Positions 1 to 8,500 of a stretch of DNA of 20,553 nt are shown piece after piece. The stretch comes from a virus. A model generated the notes under the pieces. The model saw only the letters and a program-made list of their open reading frames with translations, ran no database searches and was not told the DNA's origin. The DNA is taken from positions 1-20,553 of the IMG/VR virus record IMGVR_UViG_3300048033_001219. One strand, given 5' to 3'. Both the position numbers and the translations under genes were made by a program. Positions within the stretch are counted from its first letter, which is position 1. Every line of letters starts with the position of its first letter.

Positions 1-1239
1 ACGTACTGTAATTTTCATACGTCTATTTAAAGGATCTGTGATTTCAGAATCTAAAGTTAAATTACCACTGTCTATTTCTGTTTGAAGTTTATTAATATCG
101 CTGTTAATAGAAGCAACTTGTCCATGAAACTTACTTAAGTCAGCTTGATTAAAACCTAAAGACATTTGTTTAACACCTTTAACAGTACCTTCGATTAAAG
201 CAAACTCGCTTAAACCTCCTTCATCTAAAAAAGAATGTTGGGCTCTAGCGTATTGTTTATTTTTATCAGCTAATATAGACTCAGAAACATCTAAGTATTG
301 AGTTTGTAATGACTTAAATAAATCAGAATTTTCAAAAGGTACTAAAATTTCTTCTTGTATATATTTATCTACATCTGAATTAGCTAACGCTAGGTTTGCT
401 TCAAAAGTTTCAGGATTAGAAAAATCATATTTATCTTTTAAGCTTTCTTGATATTCATTTACTTTATCAGCGTTTAATTTTACTTGCGCATTTAAAGCTG
501 TACGCATAACAGGATCTTTACTAAACGCCTGCGATCTACCTTGGTTTAATGCTTGTGCCCATTCTTCAGGAGTATCATACATTTCCATATCGCTAGGCAT
601 GTGCGATTCTACCATACTTACAAATTCTTTAGTAGGTTCTATTTCGTAAGTATCTGTGTTTTGGTTATAAACTTTTTTATTATAATTAGGTTTAGCTATT
701 ACCTTATCAACTAAATTTAATCTTTCTTCCTGGGTGTAATCAGCAAAGTTTTCAAACTGGCCTTTCGCATTTATTAAATCATTTAAAGCAACGTTGTAGT
801 CAGCAACTTGTTTGTTTAAGTCTCTTTGATCTCCGTAAACAAACTCACCTTGATCGTCTACTTTTCTAACAGGTTTTGTTATTTGTTCAGAAGCATTATA
901 TACATCTTGCCTTATATCTTCAGCTAATCTGCCTTTTTTTCTTTCTTGTCTAAAATAACCTTGATCATTTGCTTGTAATTCCCCAGAAGTATCTACCGAG
1001 TCTGATACCGTACTCTCGGGTGCTTGCCCGGTTACCGGTGTTGCAGTTGCACCCTTTGCCACAGCACCGTTTGTCTTTCCCTCTGTAGGGCCAGTTTGTA
1101 TTTCTTCTGTAACTTCTACAGTTTCAGCAAACTCAGCTTTACGCTTATCTACTCTACTCTGTATTTCTTCTGTAGATAAACCTTGAGTTGTTAACTCATC
1201 AACCAAAGACTTTAATTCATTTATCTGATCCTCGTTCAT
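1..1239 (-). CDS. Large internal-virion (ejection) protein, N-terminal 413 residues, cut by left edge
   Basis: The frame is open from an ATG at 1239 to base 1, giving 413 codons without a stop, so the gene continues outside the window. The start follows the previous stop by 17 A/T-only bases and has no Shine-Dalgarno. The protein begins MNEDQINELKSLVDELTTQG, a charged helical segment. Residues about 50-86 are a Gly/Thr/Ser/Ala-rich linker (contains GKTNGAVAKGATATPVTGQA), and the rest is mostly charged helical sequence. No signal peptide, membrane segment or recognisable lytic transglycosylase motif is visible in this part. It is last in a series that matches the order of T7 genes 13-16, so I infer a gp16-like large internal core protein, which in T7 carries a peptidoglycan-cutting domain. 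The linker DNA is clearly GC-richer than its surroundings. It could also be a tail-fibre-related structural protein; the missing C-terminus would decide. Confidence 0.6.
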   Translation of the reverse strand, partial: MNEDQINELKSLVDELTTQGLSTEEIQSRVDKRKAEFAETVEVTEEIQTGPTEGKTNGAVAKGATATPVTGQAPESTVSDSVDTSGELQANDQGYFRQERKKGRLAEDIRQDVYNASEQITKPVRKVDDQGEFVYGDQRDLNKQVADYNVALNDLINAKGQFENFADYTQEERLNLVDKVIAKPNYNKKVYNQNTDTYEIEPTKEFVSMVESHMPSDMEMYDTPEEWAQALNQGRSQAFSKDPVMRTALNAQVKLNADKVNEYQESLKDKYDFSNPETFEANLALANSDVDKYIQEEILVPFENSDLFKSLQTQYLDVSESILADKNKQYARAQHSFLDEGGLSEFALIEGTVKGVKQMSLGFNQADLSKFHGQVASINSDINKLQTEIDSGNLTLDSEITDPLNRRMKITVR

Positions 1240-1256
1240 ATTATATAATTTAATTA

Positions 1257-2873
1257 TTAAAGAGAAATACCTTTGTAAATAGGTGGGTTTTGCTCAAACG
1301 TTTCTATAGATACGCTTTCTATAGGATTATCACCTACTAATTTTCTTAATTCTTTTTTCATATCAGCACTTTCAGGAAGCATATCTATTAAAGCTCTAAC
1401 TCTAGCTGGTTTACTAAGATCAAATATCATATCACTAGTAAATATGGTTTGCTCACCACCTTTTGTGCTAGTTCCAGATTTATAACCTAACTCTATAATA
1501 GGATAAACTTCACCACCGCCTGCTGGCACAGATCCTGGTGAAACGTTTACTTTCAATACATCTTTACCACCTATTTTTTTATTTTTAAAATAAGACTCTG
1601 GGTTTTTAAATATATCTGTATAAACCCGTGGCGCTGCTTCAGCTATTTCTTTAACTGGTTCACCATCAGTTATACCAAGACGACGTTTAAATTCAGAGTC
1701 AGTAAGTTTAGTTGTTGATATAACTTGATTTGTTTTATTTAAACCAAACATGTTTTCTGTATAAGCTGTTAAAGCTTGTTTATATATTCCTTGTGATTTA
1801 TCACTATAAAAACTTTTACCGTTTATACCATCTCCAGTTTCTAATTCTTTTGGCCATTCACTACCGTCTTCTTGTGTAATACCTCTACTTTCTAAAAATG
1901 GTCTTACGTTTTGTGTGTAAGAATTTTGAGCAGCTACAGACATTAATCTATTTGTAGCTAATGCTTTAGAAATTGTAGCAGAAGAAGCTGCTATTTGTGA
2001 AGTATTTAAAGGTGAAAAAGTAACTAGACTTTGAGTGTTACGATCTATATCCGATCTAACAATATCTTCACCGTTTTGTTTTTCTCTAAGAGTTGGGCTA
2101 ATAGTTAAGTCTTTAGTTATAACGTTACTTTTTTGAAGTCTACTAGTAAGATCAGTTTTATCGTCTGGAACTGTTTCAGGCATGTAATTAAAGAAATCTT
2201 CAGCTACAACTGTAAAACCTTCTTTACCAGCAACACCGCCTTTATATTCAACCATCATAGTACCAGCTTCATCTTTATAAAATCTTTCAGTACCACCATC
2301 ACCCATACCACTTCTTATCATGTTTCCATAAATATACTGGCGATCTTTATCACTGTAAGCAGATAAACCACCTGGACTGCCAACACCAAGAACTGTAGAT
2401 TCACTACCTAAACCAGCTTTCCACATAGCATCAGATTCTTTCATTGAAGTAAGAACACCTTTCATGCTAAGCATGCTTTGGTACTGCGCATCGTATTGTT
2501 TAGCGAACTCATTAGCTTCTCTTGGATCAGTGGCCTTATAAGACTCCATGTCTATTTTTGTAAGCGTATCTATTTGTTCTGTAGCATAATCAATAAGCGC
2601 TGGGTTGTTAAGACCATTTACACCTAGAAATTTATAAACTTCTTTAGCATTTTCTTTACGTTGTTTAATACCGTAAGCAATTTTATCTTGCGTTTCTTTT
2701 ACTACTGCAGCTTCAGCTTTTCTTTTACTTGCTAATCTAGCTTGTGTTTGTTTGCCTATATTGTCTATAACATTAGCCCATATCTGAGCTGTTTTTGTAT
2801 CAACAACTGTAGATGGGTTTTCGTAAGCGCCTGAACGCCCGTAGTTTCTTGAAAATCTTGGTAATTGTGCCAT
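1257..2873 (-). CDS. Internal virion protein candidate (T7 gp15 position)
   Basis: This 538-residue protein starts MAQLPRFSRNYGRSGAYENP. It has a basic, helical N-terminal third (around residues 40-80, rich in Lys, Gln and Ala) and a more mixed central and C-terminal part. I see no enzyme motif, signal peptide or transmembrane helix. The start lies 11 bases past the stop of the 251-residue gene, with a leader lacking a Shine-Dalgarno. It is the second of three consecutive large or helical proteins after the tail genes, where T7-type phages encode gp15, an internal core protein that is ejected into the host envelope with gp14 and gp16. The functional call rests on position, size class and helical character, not on a recognised domain. 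It could instead be another structural tail component. Confidence 0.55.
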   Translation of the reverse strand: MAQLPRFSRNYGRSGAYENPSTVVDTKTAQIWANVIDNIGKQTQARLASKRKAEAAVVKETQDKIAYGIKQRKENAKEVYKFLGVNGLNNPALIDYATEQIDTLTKIDMESYKATDPREANEFAKQYDAQYQSMLSMKGVLTSMKESDAMWKAGLGSESTVLGVGSPGGLSAYSDKDRQYIYGNMIRSGMGDGGTERFYKDEAGTMMVEYKGGVAGKEGFTVVAEDFFNYMPETVPDDKTDLTSRLQKSNVITKDLTISPTLREKQNGEDIVRSDIDRNTQSLVTFSPLNTSQIAASSATISKALATNRLMSVAAQNSYTQNVRPFLESRGITQEDGSEWPKELETGDGINGKSFYSDKSQGIYKQALTAYTENMFGLNKTNQVISTTKLTDSEFKRRLGITDGEPVKEIAEAAPRVYTDIFKNPESYFKNKKIGGKDVLKVNVSPGSVPAGGGEVYPIIELGYKSGTSTKGGEQTIFTSDMIFDLSKPARVRALIDMLPESADMKKELRKLVGDNPIESVSIETFEQNPPIYKGISL

Positions 2874-2884
2874 CGTTAATATTG

Positions 2885-3640
2885 TTAAGGATTAGGATTA
2901 AATCCGCTAAAATCATTATATTTTCCAGTATTACCAGGAGTTTTGTTAGAGCTAAAATCTGTACTACCAATAGTATCACCAAGTCCTTGAAGAGCTCCTA
3001 TAGTAGAACCTGTTACAGCGGCTACTCCTTGTGTGGCGGCTGTTTGGGCTTGTTGTTGACCTGTTATTTGCGCTTGCAGCCTATTTAGTTGCTCCATATC
3101 CCTTCTTTCTTCTTCACCATATACAAACTCTCTACCTAATACATCCGCTTGCTGCATACGTTGGGCTTCAGCTATTCTAGCTTGTAACACTTTAGCTTCA
3201 CCTTGTGCTCTAAGTTTTTCGTTATTAACCTCTTGCTGTTCTAAACTTGCAGATATACCACGCTTACTTTGTAATGCTGCTTGGGCAAGAGCAGTAGCTC
3301 CACCAGCTGACGCGCCTGTAGCTCTTAGCGTATCTAAAGTATTAGCTAGTGATATATCAGCTTCTTCAGCTTGGAATTCAGCTGCTTGTGTGGCTACAGA
3401 TAAAGTTGCCATAGGATTAGAAATCATACCAGTCAAGTCTTCTACACCTTCATAAGGGTTTATAACATCTTGCCTTGTGTTTTCTATCTCTTCCATTTCT
3501 GCCATCAAACCTTGTTCACGTCTTCTAGCGTCTCTATATTGCTGCTTTTGAAAACTTAATCCAGCATACCCAAGACCAACCTGCGCCATTCCAATAGCTA
3601 GATCTGCACCTGCTTGTACTGATTTTCCTACATCTCCCAT
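2885..3640 (-). CDS. Small internal virion protein candidate (T7 gp14 position)
   Basis: This is a 251-residue Ala/Gln/Glu-rich helical protein. Residues 11-30 form a Gly/Ala-rich hydrophobic or amphipathic stretch (GADLAIGMAQVGLGYAGLSF) without a signal-peptide cleavage pattern. About residues 35-200 are predicted long helices rich in Ala, Gln and Arg. A central block with VINPYEGVEDLTGMISNP is followed by Ala/Ser-rich helix. The C-terminus is Gly/Ser/Asn-rich and looks disordered. Proteins of this type in short-tailed phages sit inside the head and leave first during DNA ejection, forming an outer-membrane pore or channel (T7 gp14 is the known case). The start is two bases after the stop of the GNAT-like gene, so the genes are probably translationally coupled. 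Function is inferred from composition and gene order; a tail-assembly role cannot be excluded. Confidence 0.6.
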   Translation of the reverse strand: MGDVGKSVQAGADLAIGMAQVGLGYAGLSFQKQQYRDARRREQGLMAEMEEIENTRQDVINPYEGVEDLTGMISNPMATLSVATQAAEFQAEEADISLANTLDTLRATGASAGGATALAQAALQSKRGISASLEQQEVNNEKLRAQGEAKVLQARIAEAQRMQQADVLGREFVYGEEERRDMEQLNRLQAQITGQQQAQTAATQGVAAVTGSTIGALQGLGDTIGSTDFSSNKTPGNTGKYNDFSGFNPNP

Positions 3641-3642
3641 AG

Positions 3643-4050
3643 TTAATTAATTATTTTAACAAAATGATCTTCACAAGTTAACGTTTTAATCCATTTGTTT
3701 TTTTCTAAAAATTTTTTATACCCATCTTTCCCAGCTGTAGTCCAAAATATATGTATATTATATTCTTCTAACTGATTTAATTTTTTTATGTACTCTTCTA
3801 AATATTCGTAAAGTTTATATAGATTTTTAACACTAGGCTTTGCTTCTATGTTAGATAATGGAAAAGCTGTTATAGCCACATGGCTAGCTATCCACAAACC
3901 TACACAATATTTATCTACTCCTTCGTCATCGCTTAAAACAAATATATCCCAAGGCATTAAAGCTCTATCAGGCAAAGCAAACATGTGCGCGTCTGCCCAT
4001 TTTAACATTGTTGGGTAAAAGTTTTCTATATTTTCTTGACGTATTTTCAT
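3643..4050 (-). CDS. GNAT-like protein at the T7 gene 13 position
   Basis: This 135-residue protein has the strand-helix pattern of the GNAT acetyltransferase fold. It has an N-terminal helix (residues 5-22), beta strands near 35-40 and 48-62 (VGLWIASHVAITAFPL), a long helix at about 74-93, a strand at 98-104 (NIHIFWT), a helix at 108-118 and a final strand pair ending HFVKII. The usual acetyl-CoA loop (Q/R-x-x-G-x-G/A) is not present; the equivalent place, between the strand and the long helix, reads SNIEAKPS. It may therefore be a non-catalytic GNAT fold. Phage T7 gp13, of similar length, is a GNAT-like protein between the tail tube B gene and gp14 and is needed for virion assembly; this gene occupies the same place. 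It starts 5 bases after the 495-residue gene and ends 2 bases before the next. The fold call is from pattern reading only. Confidence 0.6.
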   Translation of the reverse strand: MKIRQENIENFYPTMLKWADAHMFALPDRALMPWDIFVLSDDEGVDKYCVGLWIASHVAITAFPLSNIEAKPSVKNLYKLYEYLEEYIKKLNQLEEYNIHIFWTTAGKDGYKKFLEKNKWIKTLTCEDHFVKIIN

Positions 4051-4055
4051 TTGAT

Positions 4056-5543
4056 TTAATAAGCTGATTCTACATATTCAGAAGATACAGCAAACAATTC
4101 TCTAGCTTTACCACCTAGTCCAGCTACTTGAGTGCTATTATCTGTTCTTATAGTTACAGTAGAATAATAACCTTTTACACCTGTCATGCTGTTGCCAAAT
4201 ACAACCTCGCCTTGTGTTGCTTGACTTGAATTAACTAGATTAGCTAAATACTTTCCTTCTTTATTGTAAAAACCAGCATAATACTGTATACCATTTTGCG
4301 TATAAGATCCTTCGTCGTAGCTATAAACTAAATTAGAAGTGTCGTTTAATTCAAAACTTCTAGCAGCGTTAAAAGCACCTATTTTAACTGGGTTAGTCAG
4401 TGATATTGGTTCTGCAGGATCGTAATTTGGATTTGGTACAGAAACTTCCCAGCCAGTCGATCCTTCATAATTAACAGTCTTAAATACTTTAGACATACTA
4501 GGTTTAGGATTAAATATAAACGTAACGCTAGAGTCAGAGTATGTATTGTAGAAAGTAGACCTATCATCATTATTTCCAGTTTGATAATTATGTTCCCACA
4601 ACTTACCATTTTTAACACTGTAAAACTTACTTTGAACACTCAATATTCTTTCAGGATTATAAGTAAAAAAGCTTGTCCAACCTCTAACAGATTCATCAAA
4701 CGAAAGTGTTTGATAACTATTAGCAGAAACAGTTGGTATATTTTCACCTTGAACACTTAGTATATATTGCTTTGTGTATATATCCCAACCACCTATAGCT
4801 TTACCTTTTTCACCAGCAGAATCTAACGCCCCAAAAGTATCTCTAAAATAGTCTATCATACCATAGTTAGATATTTCAGTAAGACCGTCTTGAGATAAAC
4901 GCATTACAGCGTTTCTATTTTTGTCTGTAAAATATTTTCTATATCCATACACAGCAAAGCTCTCTGGATTTTTACTAATACCGAAGTTTCCAGCATAAGG
5001 AATTATTTGACCTATAACCAGATTGAGCGTACTAACAGCAGAGCCTTGTCCTTCAGCAGAATATATAGCGTCTTTATCTATTAAAGCTTTACTAACTTTA
5101 TTCTCTTGGAATATAACAAGGTTTGTGTCTTCAGCATATAACTTCTGTATACTACCATTTGCAGGATCTACAGATCTAGTTATATCTTCACCAACGCTAA
5201 ATACATTAGTATCATTAATACCTGTTCTAGAATTAAATATACCTGAGTATATCATACTGTTAATTCTGTCAGATGCGTTTGGTTCGTCTTCTACTAAATA
5301 AGCTTTAGCGCCATAAGATACATTAGTATTGTTAAAACCACCTCTTATTCTAGCTTCTTCAATGCCCCAGCTATTAGCTTGATCTGTACTATTAACAGCT
5401 GTTACAGGGTAACTACCATTAGAACCAGACGGAACACCTGTGCTACCCATCCATATAGGATCTGTAGTCCCTGTTGCTCCAGTAGGCATTGTCTTTTTCA
5501 ATAAAAAGGAATTAAAATATTTTACTTCTACTGCTGTTGCCAT
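4056..5543 (-). CDS. Tail tube/nozzle-type structural protein (beta-rich)
   Basis: This 495-residue protein is made almost wholly of short beta strands and turns with many aromatic and Asn/Ser residues, as in beta-propeller tail proteins such as P22 gp10 and T7 gp12. A distinctive block at about residues 135-215 reads LYAEDTNLVIFQENKVSKAL, then KDAIYSAEG, then SFAVYGYRKYFTDKNRNAVM and LSQDGLTEISNYGMIDYFRD. This pattern fits propeller blades in podovirus tail-stabilisation or nozzle proteins. The N-terminal region (SWGIEEARIRGGFNNTNVSY) has an Arg/Gly-rich turn. The start lies 3 bases after the stop of the giant tail gene, so the two proteins are probably made together and may sit in the same tail ring. 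It could be the distal half of what is one polypeptide in some relatives. Assignment is by composition, position and motif style. Confidence 0.65.
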   Translation of the reverse strand: MATAVEVKYFNSFLLKKTMPTGATGTTDPIWMGSTGVPSGSNGSYPVTAVNSTDQANSWGIEEARIRGGFNNTNVSYGAKAYLVEDEPNASDRINSMIYSGIFNSRTGINDTNVFSVGEDITRSVDPANGSIQKLYAEDTNLVIFQENKVSKALIDKDAIYSAEGQGSAVSTLNLVIGQIIPYAGNFGISKNPESFAVYGYRKYFTDKNRNAVMRLSQDGLTEISNYGMIDYFRDTFGALDSAGEKGKAIGGWDIYTKQYILSVQGENIPTVSANSYQTLSFDESVRGWTSFFTYNPERILSVQSKFYSVKNGKLWEHNYQTGNNDDRSTFYNTYSDSSVTFIFNPKPSMSKVFKTVNYEGSTGWEVSVPNPNYDPAEPISLTNPVKIGAFNAARSFELNDTSNLVYSYDEGSYTQNGIQYYAGFYNKEGKYLANLVNSSQATQGEVVFGNSMTGVKGYYSTVTIRTDNSTQVAGLGGKARELFAVSSEYVESAY

Positions 5544-5546
5544 ATT

Positions 5547-8500
5547 TTAAGTATATAAGCTAATTATAGGTGTTGAATCAATATTTAAACCTGTTGAATT
5601 TAATCTAGTTTGATAAACACCTGGGCCGTTGTTTGATTCATAGCTAGACGCGAATTGCACTGGAAAAGCTAAGCTTTCTGGATCTATATATTCTAATCTA
5701 CAAAAATAATAATAATAATTATTAGTAGCTGTAAATTTTGTTGTAAGATTTACGTCTGTGTAAAATTGAGTCACATATTTAGCAAAAGGCTCTGCTGCAT
5801 ATATATCTGTAAATCCAGAAGGTGGATTAGGAAAAGTTGAACTATCAATATCTGGATTTGTCACAGGAGTGGCACTACCAGTTGATGATATTCTATATTT
5901 ATAAACACTTCCATAAGTTGAAAACTCAGGCGCTATGGCACGCGGACCCGTACCAACTACTCCTGGGTTATAAAAATCACCAATAGATATAGATCCTTGA
6001 AGATATAAGTTTGAATTATTACAGTCTAAAGAACCATTTAAACCAAAAGGGGGTGTAACTGTTACGGGTGGTTGATCGTAAGGAAACGGGTGTTGAACAC
6101 CACCACCACCTGCAAGATTACCAAGTAAAAATCTATAATCACCAGGATTATTAAACGCAAAAACTCTTCCCGATGGGGCGCTTGTGATAGCTATGTTATC
6201 AGTAAATATTGTAGCGTTAATACCTATACCGTTTGTGCCAAAACTTGTTGAAGTGTTGGTAGTGTTAACCATACCGGCTTTTGAGTAGGTGTTGTATGTA
6301 ATTGGTTCAATCCTATAGGTGCCGCCATTATATTGTATAGAATCTCCATTTAAATCATTAGCAGCTTGCCAAGAGTTATTTGAATTAGTTCTATACTGTA
6401 TTGCAAACCTTTGATTTAATTCAGAAGTAATAGATGTAACTCCACCTGGAGTTCCTGCCGCCATAGGATATAAATTATTAATCCATATTATAACATAAAA
6501 CGTGCCTTGAGTTAAACCTCCTGATGAAGATTTATTTGTATACTGGCCAGTGTAATTACTACCAGGAGTACATAAATCGTTAATTACAGTAGAATTTAAA
6601 CTAGTTAAAGAACTAAACCCTTGCATGTAGTTGTTGGTAGTTCCAGAGTTAACAACTGTAGTGGCTCCAGTAGAAATACCAGTAGCGTTGCTAGCAAAAT
6701 ATAACGAAGCGCCTTCACCATCTTGCATGATTGTAGTCATACTGCCATCGGTAAAATTACTAGGTACCGCAGGATATGTAAAGTTTACAGTAAACGTTGT
6801 TGATCCTGTAGCGCCACCAGCGTCTGTTACTTGTAGTGTAAACGTACCAGTACCTTGAGCTGTAGAATCATTGTTAGTTACATTACCACTTGATATTACA
6901 AAATTACCATTACCACTTTGCGAAGTAATAGAATATGTTAAACCTATAGTAGATTGACCTCCTGCTGGGTTAGAACCATTAACACTTGTTATTGGTGTTA
7001 GTATATTAACTTGACCTCTTGTAGCGGTTATAGTAGTTGGAGTATTAGTTATAGAAGGAGCTATATTGCCAATAGATATTGTTCTTGTAAAGTTTGGACT
7101 TCCACCATCTACATTAAATTCTAAAGCATATGTAGTTCCATTTGAACCGTAGTAAAAATATTCTCCAGCTTGTACTGTTATATCATAAGTACCATCACCA
7201 TTATCAACAAGGTTAAACTTTGTTACATCAGTGCCCGTAGCATTATTATACTGCCTAACTAAAGTAACTGTTGTTGGATTCGGGTTAAGTGGATTACCAA
7301 CTAAATCTGTAAAGAAAAAATTATCCACAACTACATCACCAGGCGAAGTAGCTTCTGTTAGTGTAGGTGTGAAATTTCCAACACCAGCCCCAGCACCACC
7401 ACCAGCACCCGCATCTATAGCTGTGTTTAATACTGATACTAAGCCTGATGTACTAGATTCCCAAAATATATCTAATCTAGATGTTGTTGGTTTTGTTTCT
7501 AATATACTTAAATTTTCAAATTTTTCAAAAGTGGTTGATGGGTTTGTTAATGTTTCTAAATTAATTATACCAAATTGATTTGAAGCTGTTTGAGAAGTAA
7601 TAAACTCTGCTACAAAAGGATTAGATTCAGATCTATAAAAAGCGTAATAAGGATTATTTGGACTAGTTATAGGCGTTGGTTGTTGAGGGTCATAATCATT
7701 AACATCAAAAATATCAAACAGATCTTCTATAGTGTTTGTGGTAAAAGATTTTCTACCTGGAAAATATTGTTCGTTACCAATATTGCTAAACTCTATATTA
7801 ATGTTAACAACTCTACCAAAAAGCCTGACAGAACTTCTAAACTGTTTATCTTGAGGACCTACTTCAGATAAATCTCTTGGAATTTTATTTATATTATCGT
7901 TTAATAAAGTTATAAAAGATGCGTTTTGTTCTTGTGGATTTGTAGCTGTAGCCGTGCCGGTGTAATATGGCGAACCTTTTATCGCCCCGGGCGCATATAC
8001 ATTATAATACTCTTGCTCTAGTTGCTTAACTACAATTTTATAACTATACCAACCAAGTGGATTATAGCCATCACTTGTAGGATCTCCATTGTATAAACCA
8101 GGTATTCCAGTAAGTTCGTCTTTATCAAATCCATTTCCTACAAACAGTGTATTAAATTGAACTTTTAAAGAATCTCCTGGAAAAGTTATAGAGTTATTAG
8201 AATCTTCGTAAGGAAGATAAACAGTATCAGCTCTAAATGTTTCGCTAGAAGCGCTAGTATTGTTTGAGAGCAAAGTTGTTGATTGTCTACCATATCTATC
8301 AGATAATACAATACCTACTTGATAGTTTCTGTTTTGTTTTACGCTATGGTTTGGATATTCAACTTGAGATAAAGAAGTATACGTGTTAGAGTTATCATAT
8401 TTAGGAGTTGCAGAAACTTGATAATCAATGCCAGGAGGAGGCGTGTGCTTGTCTTGAAAATTACTATAAACAACTCTGTTGCTAATAACTTCTTGACCAA

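Noticed and set aside
5703-5727. Short AAT/TAT trinucleotide run in the tail gene (four consecutive Tyr codons after two Asn)
   Set aside because: Too short to call a phase-variable microsatellite, and it keeps the frame in triplets anyway.
7381-7412. GC-richer stretch in the tail gene coding AGAGGGAGAGVG
   Set aside because: Explained by glycine and alanine codons of an interdomain linker; shorter and less sharply bounded than the island at 982-1092.
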